This document shows, one piece after another, positions 38,461-48,875 of a DNA stretch of 64,000 bases (its first letter is position 1; each line of letters starts with the position of its first letter). The notes under the pieces were generated by a model. That model had not been told where the DNA came from and searched no databases. It saw nothing but the letters and a program-made list of their open reading frames with translations. The position numbers and the translations under genes were made by a program. Source of the stretch: Colwellia sp. MB02u-6 (GTDB lineage: Bacteria > Pseudomonadota > Gammaproteobacteria > Enterobacterales > Alteromonadaceae); assembly GCF_014077095.1 (NCBI RefSeq), contig NZ_JACGVG010000028.1:173449-237448 (forward strand), written 5' to 3'.

Positions 38461-39098
38461 ATTGTCCTCTTTAATCGCCGCAAGGAAGAATCTGATGTCG
38501 ATTCTAACTTTCTTATTGCTAAATTCACTGATAATACAATGTTGTTTTGACGACAATACCTTTAAAAAGAAAAAATATCAACAATAAGTGAACATTACCG
38601 AACAAATATTATTACTCATATTGATAAGTTGGATAAAAGAAGTGAAACTAATGTCGGTCATCTGTTTTTTCGATATGCTTTATAAAACAAAAGATTAATA
38701 ATAGAGACAGGCTGTTATCTAGATAGTGGCTTATTTCATGAAGTTTTTCTTGTTGGCCTAATATATTTCACCACTATCTGTCTATAAAATTATACTCATT
38801 AAAGACTAATGCTGCGTTGAACTATATAAAAGTGAGGGGTTAAAATACCGGTGAAGTAACGGTTATTGGATTTAAAACTGTTGACTTTTAACTGAATAAT
38901 ACAATTTCTTAAATAATGATATTACTCAAGAAATTGCAGCAAAAATATCCTCAGTAGTTAATCATTAAAATAATTGTTGAATATTTATCAGGTCAACTGA
39001 CAAAGACCCTTGTTAAAATTCTTCTTACTTTGGCAACACTTAATGGAAAATTTCATACCATAATTAATGATCTCAGATAGCATAAATTAAATGTAAAA
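38461..39098. other. glpR-glpD intergenic region with candidate GlpR site
   Basis: A 638-base gap with no gene I can identify. At 38589-38608 there is TGAACATTACCGAACAAAT, which contains GlpR-like half-sites (TGAACA and CGAACA) some 130 bases before glpD. Elsewhere the sequence is AT-rich without coding character. Confidence 0.45.
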
Positions 39099-39857
39099 CT
39101 ATACTAAGTGCAAAGTCACTTGATGGTCGACAAGAATTTGTTTTATTTCATCCGGTGGTGTCGCATCAGTAAAAAAATGATCTACTTGGCTAATGTTACC
39201 TAAACGTACCATAGCGTTGCGACCAAATTTTGATTGATCAGCCGCTAACAGTACTTGACGTGAATTCTCGATAATGGCTTGAGCTACCCTGACTTCTCTA
39301 TAATCAAAATCTAATAATGAACCATCTAAATCAATACCACTAATACCAATAATACCAAAATCCATACGGAATTTTTTAATGAAGTCTTCTGTGGCCTCCC
39401 CCATAACACCACCATCTCTGTGTCTAACTTCGCCACCGGCAATAACTACTGTAAAGTCTTCTTTAGCGCCAAGTATTGAGGCAACATTTAAGTTGTTGGT
39501 TACAACCTGCAAACCTTTATGATTTAGTAACGCTCGGGCAATAGTTTCAATTGTGGTACCAATATTAATAAAAAGTGATGCGCCATTAGGAATCATTTGC
39601 ACCAACTGAGCAGCAATTTTTTCTTTTGAGTGAAGATCGGTAATTTTTCGTGTTTGATAATCAGTATTCACCGTACTCGATTCAGTACCTGCCCCCCCAT
39701 GATGACGTGAAATTTTTTGTGCTTTAGCAAGTTGATTAAGATCACGACGCACTGTTTGTGGTGTTACTTTAAAATGTTCAACCAGCTCGTCAATGGTTAC
39801 AAAACCATGTTCTTGAATCTTTTCAATAATTAACGCTTGGCGTTGTTGTTGGTTCAT
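39099..39857 (-). CDS. glpR: Glycerol-3-phosphate regulon repressor (DeoR family)
   Basis: 252-residue DeoR-family repressor. Helix-turn-helix at residues ~20-42 (FVTIDELVEHFKVTPQTVRRDLNQL), and a DeoRC sensor domain with NIGTTIETIARAL near 96 and GISGIDLDGSLLDFD near 172, a motif typical of GlpR. It is upstream of glpD in the same direction and divergent from the glpK fragment. Confidence 0.93.
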   Translation of the reverse strand: MNQQQRQALIIEKIQEHGFVTIDELVEHFKVTPQTVRRDLNQLAKAQKISRHHGGAGTESSTVNTDYQTRKITDLHSKEKIAAQLVQMIPNGASLFINIGTTIETIARALLNHKGLQVVTNNLNVASILGAKEDFTVVIAGGEVRHRDGGVMGEATEDFIKKFRMDFGIIGISGIDLDGSLLDFDYREVRVAQAIIENSRQVLLAADQSKFGRNAMVRLGNISQVDHFFTDATPPDEIKQILVDHQVTLHLV

Positions 39858-40110
39858 TTAATTTATACTTTTGGATTATTTGATTCGTTTGGATTAAAGC
39901 AGCTATATTAATTTCAATCAAAACTTAAGTTAACGTGAGAATTAGCCACTATTCTGACAGGAGAAATGACATTAGCAAATAAATTTAGCTGATAATATTA
40001 TTCATCCTGTTATAAATAATGGATAAAAGATATGTCGCGAATAATAATGAACATTAATGAACATTAATTAACAGTTTTTAACATCGAATAATAATGTCAC
40101 TGAATTTTGC
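39858..40110. promoter_or_regulatory. glpR-glpK intergenic region with tandem GlpR-like half-sites
   Basis: At 40048-40067 the 10-base unit TGAACATTAA occurs twice in tandem. TGAACA resembles half of the GlpR operator known from E. coli (TGTTCG/CGAACA dyads). It lies just upstream of the former glpK gene and may still control glpR. Confidence 0.45.
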
Positions 40111-40400
40111 ATGACTAACTATATTCTATCAATTGATCAAGGCACTAACGGCTCTCGGGCTATATTATTTAACCTTGATGACCGAAATAAACATTCTACT
40201 CAAGAGGAGTTTTCACAACATTTTCCAATGATGGCTGAGTTGAAAGTTGAACATGACCCTGATGATATTTGGCGCACAGTAGAGTGTACCGGTAAAAATG
40301 TTATTGCTGTCATTGGATAATAGTACTGATACTATTGAAGGGATTGGCATTACCACTGGCGTGGTCAATGGATTCAACTACCTAGTTAAGGGGTAATGCC
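40111..40400 (+). pseudogene. glpK: Glycerol kinase 5' remnant
   Basis: The first 70 codons are recognisable GlpK: YILSIDQGTNGSRAILFN (phosphate-binding loop of FGGY kinases) and EFSQHFPMMAELKVEHDPDDIW. A TAA stops the frame at 40320, but a shifted frame continues with DNSTDTIEGIGITTGVVNGFN, the next GlpK segment (family: IAGIGITNQRET). After ~40400 similarity fades; full length is ~500 codons, so more than four fifths are gone. Glycerol kinase must be encoded elsewhere, or the cell uses glycerol-3-phosphate only. Confidence 0.88.
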
Positions 40401-40765
40401 GTTGCTAGAAACTTAAAACAAGAGCAAGTTCATTAGCGTAATTATGAAACACGTTATGCGGCACATGGTTATGTACTAAACTACATAACCATGTGATGCA
40501 ACAGCCACCAACTTCATTCGTATCTGAATTATCAAAGTCCTAGCGATTTTGAATCAGTGGATAGAAAATTAGAAATGGTTGCTTAACTAGGTTAACTGAA
40601 TTTAATTGACCACATCAAGGCTTAACGAAAGATTAGCACTTATGTCGCCAACTTAACGGGCCAAAACTAAACTTACCAGCAGGGGGTGCGAACTGCACCG
40701 GCATAATGAAAGGTATAATAACAAACATGGTAACTTTTATTGCCATAGATTTTTATCGTGATGAA
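40401..40765. other. Degraded region after glpK fragment with 14-bp palindrome
   Basis: No intact gene. A perfect 14-bp inverted repeat (CACATGGTTATGTA, 6-base loop) occupies 40462-40495 without a T tract. Short coding-like pieces elsewhere (YQSPSDFESVDRKLEMVA near 40528) may be further glpK debris, but I cannot align them with confidence. Confidence 0.45.
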
Positions 40766-41140
40766 TTAATAAGAAATACTGTACGCCATCCCCTTACATT
40801 TTGTATAAATATGACAGCTAGCAATGTTCCTATTGATTAAGCACGAATCAAACACTAAAGCATTACCACCCAATTTTTGCGTTTTAATCTCTAATGATGA
40901 AATTAATGTATTTTGGTCAATCTTGTGATCCCTAAAGTCTAGTTGGCAATAGTCAGACTCAACGTAGCCGACCTGCGGTGCGCCTAATTTCCATACTTGA
41001 TTGTAGGTATACCTTTTAACCGTATTTTTACCAATATGATTTTCTATTTTATTGACGAGGTAAGTATCAGCATTAGAATTTAGTCGCACTGAAGAGCAAC
41101 CCGCAATCGCTAAAACAGTAACAATAAAAGTCAGTTTCAT
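40766..41140 (-). CDS. RcsF-like outer-membrane lipoprotein
   Basis: 124-residue lipoprotein: signal peptide with lipobox LAIAGC, lipidated Cys15. The C-terminal domain has four cysteines at 65, 100, 109 and 115, spacing 35-9-6, exactly that of the disulphide cysteines Cys74, Cys109, Cys118 and Cys124 of E. coli RcsF. LGGNALVFDSC also matches the RcsF core. RcsF senses envelope stress and signals to IgaA and the Rcs phosphorelay; no rcs genes are visible here, so the partner is unknown. AGGGAA precedes the ATG. It is alone, next to the glpK debris. Confidence 0.75.
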   Translation of the reverse strand: MKLTFIVTVLAIAGCSSVRLNSNADTYLVNKIENHIGKNTVKRYTYNQVWKLGAPQVGYVESDYCQLDFRDHKIDQNTLISSLEIKTQKLGGNALVFDSCLINRNIASCHIYTKCKGMAYSISY

Positions 41141-41338
41141 GTTATTTCCCTATTACACTTAATAACGTTATTAATGGCGCTATTAATAACTGAAATTAAT
41201 CACCTAATTGATAAAAAAAACCTAAATTCCATCAAAATAAAAGCGGCAGAAACACAATATAACGTGCGTTGAACTTACCCATTAAAGAACTAAAAAGTTA
41301 ACTGGCTGTTATTAGTAGCCTGCTCTAAAATTTTGACA

Positions 41339-41563
41339 TTATGTACTATTCTTAAGATTTATATTGACGACTATGTCGTTTTTTAGCATTAAAACAATTA
41401 AGTACACTAAGTTCAGGGGCGGGGTAATACACAAAGCTACACCTATGAATGTCGCTATCTTAGGATTCGAGGTTTTACGTTTACCTAAGTAATAACTTAA
41501 ACCACCTACGATAAGCATTGAGTAAAATATTAATTCACCCACAAATGTTATATTGATATTCAA
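41339..41563 (-). CDS. Small membrane protein, two helices
   Basis: 74 residues with hydrophobic segments at ~7-24 and ~38-61 separated by GKRKTSNPK. The start is TTG 41563, supported by a perfect AAGGAG seven bases upstream (41571-41576). I do not recognise a family. The PPLNLVYLIVLML motif resembles small phage-shock or DUF-type membrane proteins, but no name can be given. Confidence 0.65.
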   Translation of the reverse strand: MNINITFVGELIFYSMLIVGGLSYYLGKRKTSNPKIATFIGVALCITPPLNLVYLIVLMLKNDIVVNINLKNST

Positions 41564-41940
41564 GACAATTCTCCTTTTACTAAGACCTATTCAAGAGGCT
41601 TTATAACTGAGTAAAATATAGATGAGTAAAAATAACTCACCGCATGTTGTCAAAGTAGACCATATTTTTAACTAGTTCGCTTTAAAAAATGTAAATCTGA
41701 GCTTATTATAAAAGCATAATAATTCAAAATATTAGCTAAAGTAAAGGTAAGGGAAATCGATAAGGTCCTAGTTTTAAAAGCTGGTTTTTTATTTTAATAG
41801 GTTAACTATAAAGCTAAATGACTTATTGATTTTTATCACAGCGTTGATCAAGCAACAATCAGCATTTTCAAAGCCATCATATGTTAAACACGTGCATCAA
41901 AAACACAATAATGCCCTCTTTTAAGGGCAAGTAAGATTTT
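41564..41940. other. Gap between metY and the small membrane protein gene
   Basis: 377 bases without a gene. A short hairpin GCCCT / AGGGC (41913-41928) followed at a distance by T5 on the minus strand is a weak terminator for metY. Confidence 0.4.
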
Positions 41941-43212
41941 TTATGCCTTTTCTAACGCTTGACTAACATCAGCAATAATATCGTCGATATGTTCAATACC
42001 AACAGAAATTCGGATCAAATCAGCACTAACACCGGCTGAGGCTAATTCTTGCTCATTCAACTGTCGGTGCGTGGTTGACGCTGGATGACAAGCCAATGAT
42101 TTTGCATCACCAATATTGACTAGTCGTAAAATCATTTCAAGTGCGTCAATAAAACGTGCGCAGGCTTCAATCCCCCCTTCAACCCCAAAACTCAAAATAC
42201 CTGAGGCTTTACCATTGGTAATTTTTTTACAGCTATTAAAGTAAGGACTATCAGACAATGCCGCATAGTTGACCCATTTAACTTTTTTATGTTGTTGCAG
42301 GTAGGTGGCAAGTTTTTCAGCATTTTTGCAATGACGGTCCATACGCAAACCAAGAGTTTCAAGTCCTTGTAAAATTTGAAAAGCATTCATTGGTGATAAC
42401 GCCGCGCCAGTATTTCTTAATGGCACGACGCGACAACGGCCAATATACGCAGCAACACCCATAGCTTCGGTGTAAACAACGTTATGATACGAAGGATCAG
42501 GTTCATTCATGACCAGGAAACGCGCTTTGTTTGCCACCCAATCAAATTTTCCTGAATCGACAATCACACCACCAATCGAAGTACCATGACCAGCAATATA
42601 TTTAGTCAGTGAATGTACAACAATATCAGCACCTAACTCAAAAGGTCTACATAAATAGGGCGTAGCAACGGTGTTATCAACAATCAATGGCACACCGTGT
42701 TTGTGTGCTATTTCTGCCAAACGAATAATATCAACTATATTGCCTGCCGGATTACCGATAGATTCACAAAATACAGCTTTAGTTTTTTCGTCGATGGCTT
42801 TGTCAAAGGCTGCAAAATCGTCATGTGAAATCATCCTAGCCTCAACACCTTGTCTGGGCAACGAATGAGCAAAAAAGTTGTATGTACCGCCATACAACTC
42901 ACTTGTGCTAACGATATTATCGCCCACTTCACAAAGGCATTGAATCGCGTAAGTAATAGCCGCCATGCCAGAAGCAACACATAAAGCGCCAATCCCTCCT
43001 TCCATTGCAGCAATACGTTTTTCCAGCACATCGGTGGTTGGATTCATAATGCGGGTATAAATATTGCCAGGCACTTTTAAGTCAAATAGATCGGCTCCAT
43101 GCTGAGTATTATCAAAAGTATAAGAAGTTGTTTGATAAATAGGCACCGCGGCAGACTTAGTTGTTGCTTCTGATTTATAGCCTTCATGTAAGGCAATAGA
43201 TTCTAGTTTCAT
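41941..43212 (-). CDS. metY: O-acetylhomoserine sulfhydrylase
   Basis: PLP-dependent Cys/Met metabolism enzyme that makes homocysteine from O-acetylhomoserine and sulfide. 423 residues, the longer length of MetY rather than MetB/MetC. PLP lysine in DIVVHSLTKYIAGHGTSIGG near residue 207; YTRIMNPTTDVLEKRIAAMEGG near 52 and HPASTTHRQL near 378. It stands alone; no S-box riboswitch or MetJ box is evident upstream. Confidence 0.94.
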   Translation of the reverse strand: MKLESIALHEGYKSEATTKSAAVPIYQTTSYTFDNTQHGADLFDLKVPGNIYTRIMNPTTDVLEKRIAAMEGGIGALCVASGMAAITYAIQCLCEVGDNIVSTSELYGGTYNFFAHSLPRQGVEARMISHDDFAAFDKAIDEKTKAVFCESIGNPAGNIVDIIRLAEIAHKHGVPLIVDNTVATPYLCRPFELGADIVVHSLTKYIAGHGTSIGGVIVDSGKFDWVANKARFLVMNEPDPSYHNVVYTEAMGVAAYIGRCRVVPLRNTGAALSPMNAFQILQGLETLGLRMDRHCKNAEKLATYLQQHKKVKWVNYAALSDSPYFNSCKKITNGKASGILSFGVEGGIEACARFIDALEMILRLVNIGDAKSLACHPASTTHRQLNEQELASAGVSADLIRISVGIEHIDDIIADVSQALEKA

Positions 43213-43629
43213 GCTAATTATTTCCTACGAAGTAATATTTTATACTAATTAAATTAATAACTTAGTATGGCCTGAATCAACTTAGATAATAACTATTTAA
43301 ATAGTATATTTTATTGATTACCTTAAATAATTTAAAGTAATCGTTGCTGTATAGCTACAAAATAAGTTAGCAACATTGTAGTTTTTTATCTTATAAAGTT
43401 ATCTACTAACGCAGACTAGCAGGAGTAACACATTAAGGATTCTTCTTACTGTGTTACTTAAAAGCAGTAAAGTTATAAGCCAGTTATAAATGCTATTATC
43501 TTGCGCTAATACTCAGGATTAACCTGCTGTAATAATGAAAAGTAATTTAGTAGAACTAACCATTACTTTTCATCTTGATTTTATAAGTGTTTTAATAGCA
43601 CCAACAAGTTATTACTAGTCTAAATTCAC
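43213..43629. other. Intergenic region, no gene seen
   Basis: About 420 bases between metY and the isochorismatase gene. It holds the metY promoter presumably. TAATGAAAAGTAA / TTACTTTTCATC at 43534-43573 is an imperfect inverted repeat that could end the isochorismatase gene's transcript (minus strand). Confidence 0.4.
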
Positions 43630-44169
43630 TCATCTAATTAAAGCTAAAATCTCTTTAAATTCATCAGCACGACAATCTTTAACAAGTTCATATAAGCACA
43701 TTTCTAAGCCTGAAATATCTATACCTCGATTATTGAGTTTATTTATTGCTAAGTGTTTATTAGCTAGTGCACGTGAAGACACACAATCACTGACAAGTTG
43801 CACTTTGTAGCCCAACTGTTGCAAGTGTAGCGCTGTTTGATAGACACAAATATGGGCTTCAATGCCACAAATAAGCCAGTGTTCAATATTAGCTACTTTA
43901 ACTTGCTCGATAAACAAAGGCGTTTCACAAGCATCAAAAGTAAACTTAAGTGTTGGCGTTTGCTCGGCTAATAAAGCGCTAAGTTCAGTAACTGTAGCAC
44001 CAAGTTTTGCTGGATTTTGTTCGAGCCAAATAATGGGTAAACCAAGTGCCTGTGCACCTTTAATCAGCTTGCCACAATTAGAAATTAGCACTTCACTATC
44101 ATAAACCATATGGGCAAGTTTACCCTGAACATCAGTAACAATAAGCCCTGTACTCTCTTTTTTTAACAT
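43630..44169 (-). CDS. Isochorismatase-family hydrolase
   Basis: 179-residue cysteine hydrolase. The catalytic triad is visible as Asp13 (IVTDVQGKLAHM), a lysine in the EQNPAKLG segment and the nucleophile cysteine in LICGIEAHICVYQTALHL near residue 125. The GIEAHICVYQT motif is that of the YcaC-like/hydrolase subgroup, whose substrate is generally unknown. No neighbouring pathway gene gives a hint. Confidence 0.9.
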   Translation of the reverse strand: MLKKESTGLIVTDVQGKLAHMVYDSEVLISNCGKLIKGAQALGLPIIWLEQNPAKLGATVTELSALLAEQTPTLKFTFDACETPLFIEQVKVANIEHWLICGIEAHICVYQTALHLQQLGYKVQLVSDCVSSRALANKHLAINKLNNRGIDISGLEMCLYELVKDCRADEFKEILALIR

Positions 44170-44548
44170 ACGCCCTACCTCAAACTGAAACCTTATCGCA
44201 CTAATAATTTAAAAAAATATTATGATTAACAACTATTAAGCATAATACTCGTGTTATTAATATCGAATTAAAATCAACAGTTAGCGAGACAGAATAGGCG
44301 TAGAGTGAACCGCTAACCCATTCATAAAGTTATAAACAACACCATTTAAAACTAACAAAAGGAGGCTGAAAATCAACTTTTTTAGAATCAACTTTTTAGA
44401 TAAAGCATTCAACATAGATCTTGTTAAGGTTAATAATAATGTTTTTAACTCGCTAAGGTAATAAGGAAAGAAGGCCAAAAGCGATATTTTGTCCTTTTAA
44501 AAAAGTCTACTTGGCGTGAAAGGTTAACTCTTCTGATATTAATAAATA
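44170..44548. other. Intergenic region, no confident gene
   Basis: A short hydrophobic frame (44281-44478, minus) lies here but has no good ribosome binding site and no known family. The rest is AT-rich. Confidence 0.35.
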
Positions 44549-44839
44549 CTACAGCTTCTCATTTCTTTCATCAATACATTCATATGAGCCCATCTCAAAT
44601 TCACGACAAACCCATGGTCTGTTTTCATAGATTGAACACATTAATGTGTCTCGATTAAGGGCTGAACATTTACCATCATCTAAGCGCCGCATTGATTCAT
44701 TCCCATACGCATCAACATATATATGCTGATATGGCACACCAGTATCTGAAATAATTCTAACTTCTAAACTACAACAACATGCCTGACAGTTTGAACATAA
44801 GATTTCAGACACCGGCAAATTCTTTACTTTAATATTCAT
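44549..44839 (-). CDS. YkgJ-type cysteine-cluster protein
   Basis: Zinc- or iron-binding CxxCxxCC protein of 96 residues from ATG 44839 (MNIKVKNLPVSEILCSNCQACCC). A second cluster lies at KCSALNRDTLMCSIYENRPWVCREFE, the standard UPF0153/YkgJ arrangement. The frame runs on to 44911 but the added hydrophobic stretch is not part of the family. Function is not established. Confidence 0.85.
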   Translation of the reverse strand: MNIKVKNLPVSEILCSNCQACCCSLEVRIISDTGVPYQHIYVDAYGNESMRRLDDGKCSALNRDTLMCSIYENRPWVCREFEMGSYECIDERNEKL

Positions 44840-45284
44840 AAACAACAATAATAAACTCAACAGCCAACAGGATACGCTATAGTGATAGGGTTCTCGAGCT
44901 AATAATATCAAGGCTCAAATAATAGTTAGCTAAAGTATAGGGTTTAGTGAGAATAGCCCATTATATTTTTATGTTTGAGTGGTTAAAACACACAGTACTC
45001 ACCACTAAAACCTGTACAACATACGCCAAGATTGAATCCCGGCTTGTTGGTGCTTACTAGTTAATTTATCTACTGCTGTACTGAAAACCTCTCATGATAG
45101 CGATGAAGCTCTAGGGGAAGATAAATACTAAAAATATTCAAGGTGTTGACAACCTTTACTTCAAAGTTCATCACTATTAAACCTGTTGAATTTATCCATA
45201 AGTGAAATAATTTTTATTAATAGTCGGTCTTCAGTTGTATCTACATCACTATTTATTCATTCACCACATCGATACGAGGTTTTT
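44840..45284. other. Divergent promoter gap before msrA
   Basis: 445 bases between the cysteine-cluster gene and msrA, which point away from each other. No other gene seen. A frame upstream of msrA (from 45186) is only its 5' extension. Confidence 0.4.
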
Positions 45285-45878
45285 ATGCAAAAAATATTAG
45301 GATTAGTTTTATCAATATCGGTGCTTTTTTATGCATCATTAGCCAACGCAGATAAAGCAATTTTAGCGGGTGGTTGTTTCTGGTGTATGGAAGCTGATTT
45401 TGAAAAATTACCCGGCGTTACAGATGTTGTCTCAGGCTTTACTGGCGGTAAGATAAAAAACCCAACTTATCAAGGTGATCATCGAGGCCATTATGAAGCA
45501 GTAGAAATCACTTACGACCCAGAAAAACTGAGTTACCAAAATATATTAGATCATTATTGGGTAAATATTGACCCTTTTGATGCAATAGGTCAGTTTTGTG
45601 ATAAAGGGCCAAGCTACCTAAGCGCCATTTTTGTTACTAACGAGCAAGAACAAACATTAGCTGAACAATCAAAAAAAGCAATAATAGCAGAGTTTCCTAA
45701 TAAAACCGTAGTTACGCCTATATTCACCACTAGTACTTTTTATCCTATTAAAGGTAATGAAAGCTACCATCAAGATTTTTATAAAAATAGCCCAATACGA
45801 TATAACGCTTATCGTTGGAGCTGTGGCCGAGATCAACGTTTAAAAGAGATTTGGGGTGATAGAGCTACTCATGATTAA
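45285..45878 (+). CDS. msrA: Secreted peptide methionine-(S)-sulfoxide reductase
   Basis: Repairs oxidised methionine in proteins. 197 residues from ATG 45285, where GAGG lies six bases upstream; a signal peptide (ILGLVLSISVLFYASLANA) follows at once, so it acts in the periplasm. The catalytic cysteine is in LAGGCFWCMEADFEKLPGV. GHYEAVEITYDPEKLSY and the C-terminal YHQDFYKNSPIRYNAYR are family signatures. No MsrB domain is fused and no electron donor lies next to it. Confidence 0.94.
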   Translation: MQKILGLVLSISVLFYASLANADKAILAGGCFWCMEADFEKLPGVTDVVSGFTGGKIKNPTYQGDHRGHYEAVEITYDPEKLSYQNILDHYWVNIDPFDAIGQFCDKGPSYLSAIFVTNEQEQTLAEQSKKAIIAEFPNKTVVTPIFTTSTFYPIKGNESYHQDFYKNSPIRYNAYRWSCGRDQRLKEIWGDRATHD

Positions 45879-46464
45879 TAAATATGGTCTTGCTGATTTT
45901 AAAGTAATAGATGTATTACTTACAGCACGGCAAAGGCTTAGCTTCGACAGACATGAATAACATTTACGAGTTATTTTCAGTTGCCTTATGCTTGAGCTCA
46001 GTGAATACTTTCCAATCTAATTCATTCATAGTAGCGTCCTATTTCCAAGTCAGCCTGAATATAGAACACTTTGTTAAATATCAATAAAATAGTTGGCTAA
46101 AATATTGAGTGAAATACAAACAGAAAACAGTTTTTTATTTTCATAACCCTCTGTTTAATATCGATATTTTACTGATACCCCACTAAGGATCTCAAAGTTG
46201 CTTACTAATATGTTGAAGCACGAAAATCACCAACTATTATTTGTCATTATTGAGTAGCTTGTATGGAAAAACTTGGCTCGCCAACTGCATTGAAGGCTCT
46301 GAGCTGGAATGAGTGAAATTTAAAAAACCGATCGCCACTTAATTACTAACCATGAATTTAAGCTATTGAATCGATATAAATAAACTCCTGTAAAAAAGGG
46401 TCTTGGCCTTAGCGTCACTCTCAGTTATATTACGGTTACATTTACGATTATTTAATGATTTTTT
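45879..46464. other. Intergenic region before the chemoreceptor gene
   Basis: 586 bases, no gene with coding character in any frame and no recognisable repeat. It should contain the chemoreceptor promoter; I see no convincing sigma-28 or sigma-70 box. Confidence 0.4.
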
Positions 46465-48423
46465 ATGAATATTCGCTCTAAACTAACGTTGAGCTTTGCC
46501 GCTACGGTTATTTTGCCAATCATTGCTATTGCGATTGTCAGTATATCAATGACGATTTCTAAATCTTCAACCAGCTTTGTGGAACGCACGCAGGATGAAT
46601 TAAGACAAGTAGACAACGGCTTCCAACTGTTCTTTCAACAAATCAAAGCTAACGTAAAATTTTTAGCTAAAAATGAGTTGACAGCCCAACTTCCTGATAA
46701 TACTCATACTTATATTGACTCTGATCATATGATGGAGCCAAAAAATGATTCTCTGGAAGAGTTAAATTTATATAAGCTATATGAAGATTTCGGTTCATCA
46801 CACCCTGATTTACTTTACGTATACACAGGCACCAAAGAAGGTGGTTTTGTTCAATATCCATTAGAAGTGCTTGGAGGTTATGATCCAAGGCAACGTCCTT
46901 GGTATAAACAGGCACTAACCTCTCCCAATACTCCAATTATTACTGAGGCATATCAAGATGTCATAGGAAAAGCTGTCGTCACTTCTGCGTTAGTCGTCAA
47001 AAATAAGCAAGGAGACATCATAGGCGTACAAGGTCTAGATGTTACCCTTTCAACATTAACGGATATATTGAGTAATACAAAATTAGGTAAAAGCGGCTAT
47101 CTCATTCTTATTGATGAGTCAGGAACCGTATTAGCTGATGCCAAAACACCAGAGAATAACTTCAAAAATATTAAAGATCTTTCATCATCGTTATTTTCCA
47201 TATTACAAAATAGTCCAAATCAAGATCATTTTTCTACCGAGCATTTAGGTGAAGATGTTGATGTTGCCAGTTATTATTCAAAAGAATTAAAGTGGCGTTT
47301 TGTTGGCGTTATCCATAGCGATGAAATTTTAGCGCCTGCATATAGTATGAGTCAGACCATTACCGTGATTGCCTTAATCATGGTGACATTATTTATTGCC
47401 ATGGGATTTTGGTTAGCCAATCGTATTGTTCAACCCATTAACCGTGTGGCTGAAGGCTTGCGTGATATTGCACAAGGTGATGGCAATTTAACTAAGCGAC
47501 TAGAGATTATTGGTCAAGACGAAGTCAGTGAATTGGCTCAATGGTTTAATCAATTTTTAGACTCGATTCATAAACTTGTTGTTGATATTAAAACCTGTGC
47601 ATCAACATTAAATGTGGCGGCTAATGAATCAGGTATACAAATCGCCGATGTAAAAGCAGTCAGCCATAAACAAGAACAATCAATAGATAATGTGAATAAC
47701 CTTATCGCAACAATGACAGATATCGCACATCAAACCTCACAAGACTGTCAAGAAAGTTCAACGACTATTATGAAAACTGAAGAGTACTCAAAAAAGGGAA
47801 TTTCGTTAATTTCTGTCACGGTAAGTGAAGTGAGTTCGTTAAATAAATCGTTAAGTGAATCATCTCAATCGATGAAGTCACTTGAACTGGAAAGTGAGAA
47901 TATTACTAAAATATTGGATGTTATCAGAAGCATTGCTGAACAAACTAATCTGTTAGCACTTAATGCGGCTATTGAAGCGGCAAGAGCTGGTGAGCAGGGG
48001 CGAGGTTTTGCTGTGGTCGCAGATGAAGTGAGAACATTAGCGCAACGCTCACGAGGCGCTACCGAAGAAATTGATGCTGTATTGATGAACTTGCTAGATA
48101 AAACACGTGTTGTTTCTCAACAAATGGGCGTAAATGTCGAACAATCGAAACAGACTATCGAAAAAATTGAACAAGCAAATCAATCATTTAACGAAATCAG
48201 TTCTTTGGTTGGACAAATGAAGGAAAATATTTCACGTATTACTCAAGCCGCAGATCAACAGTGCAGTTCATCGGACTTTATCAATGACGATATTAGTCGC
48301 ATTAATCAATCGGCAAAAGGTATTGTTAATACTGCTGATATATTGGCTGATGGGTCGAATGACTTACTTGTTTTATCCAAAGATTTAACAAACTTAGTTG
48401 GCCGCTTTAAAGTCAATCATTAA
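46465..48423 (+). CDS. Methyl-accepting chemotaxis protein with dCache domain
   Basis: Inner-membrane chemoreceptor of 652 residues. Helix 1 at ~8-30, a periplasmic dCache_1-type sensor at ~35-285 ([37 protein letters not shown]-like GVQGLDVTL), helix 2 at ~293-318, HAMP at ~318-375 ([28 protein letters not shown]) and the signalling hairpin [20 protein letters not shown] near 500. There is no C-terminal NWETF-type pentapeptide. dCache receptors commonly bind amino acids or other small organics; the ligand is unknown. Solitary, no che genes nearby. Confidence 0.94.
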   Translation: MNIRSKLTLSFAATVILPIIAIAIVSISMTISKSSTSFVERTQDELRQVDNGFQLFFQQIKANVKFLAKNELTAQLPDNTHTYIDSDHMMEPKNDSLEELNLYKLYEDFGSSHPDLLYVYTGTKEGGFVQYPLEVLGGYDPRQRPWYKQALTSPNTPIITEAYQDVIGKAVVTSALVVKNKQGDIIGVQGLDVTLSTLTDILSNTKLGKSGYLILIDESGTVLADAKTPENNFKNIKDLSSSLFSILQNSPNQDHFSTEHLGEDVDVASYYSKELKWRFVGVIHSDEILAPAYSMSQTITVIALIMVTLFIAMGFWLANRIVQPINRVAEGLRDIAQGDGNLTKRLEIIGQDEVSELAQWFNQFLDSIHKLVVDIKTCASTLNVAANESGIQIADVKAVSHKQEQSIDNVNNLIATMTDIAHQTSQDCQESSTTIMKTEEYSKKGISLISVTVSEVSSLNKSLSESSQSMKSLELESENITKILDVIRSIAEQTNLLALNAAIEAARAGEQGRGFAVVADEVRTLAQRSRGATEEIDAVLMNLLDKTRVVSQQMGVNVEQSKQTIEKIEQANQSFNEISSLVGQMKENISRITQAADQQCSSSDFINDDISRINQSAKGIVNTADILADGSNDLLVLSKDLTNLVGRFKVNH

Positions 48424-48475
48424 CACCTAATATTGGTATTAAATAACGAACCAGTACATCTTAACTATTTATACG

Positions 48476-48502
48476 ACCCTGTAACAGATTTTGTTACAGG
48501 GT
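48476..48502. terminator. Hairpin after the chemoreceptor gene
   Basis: An 11-bp perfect stem (ACCCTGTAACA / TGTTACAGGGT) with loop GATTT, 50 bases past the stop codon. The following T content is modest, so it is a probable rather than certain terminator. The remaining sequence to 48875 holds no gene. Confidence 0.6.
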
Positions 48503-48875
48503 ATAGCCTACTGTTATTTACCCTGCTTGTAAGGCTTAGAGTCCGACCAATCCATGAATCTATCAATTTACTATATTTGTTAAGTGGAATAGCCTGTGTT
48601 GGCTACGAATATTGAATGGCAAAAATAGGCAGCGGTGTTAGCCGATTCGGCACTCATCTAATTTATAACTTAGTTACCTCTACCCTAAATGGAAGGATCA
48701 CTGCTCAAAGTGAGCCTAATAAAAGCCTGCGTTATGACATATTTATTCTGTCTCAATGATTTTAGCCTGAAACATAGTCTAACGATTTAATAATCATCAT
48801 TTTGTAAAACTTATCTATACTATTTTATAGCCTACAATTGATAAACTTATCTGGCATTACACGAGGTCTCACTTT

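Noticed and set aside
44281..44478. 65-codon hydrophobic minus-strand frame
   Set aside because: No Shine-Dalgarno, no known family, leucine-rich by AT-rich chance. A real small membrane protein cannot be excluded.
48433..48615. 60-codon frame after the chemoreceptor gene
   Set aside because: It reads straight through the 11-bp terminator-like hairpin and has no homology or ribosome site.
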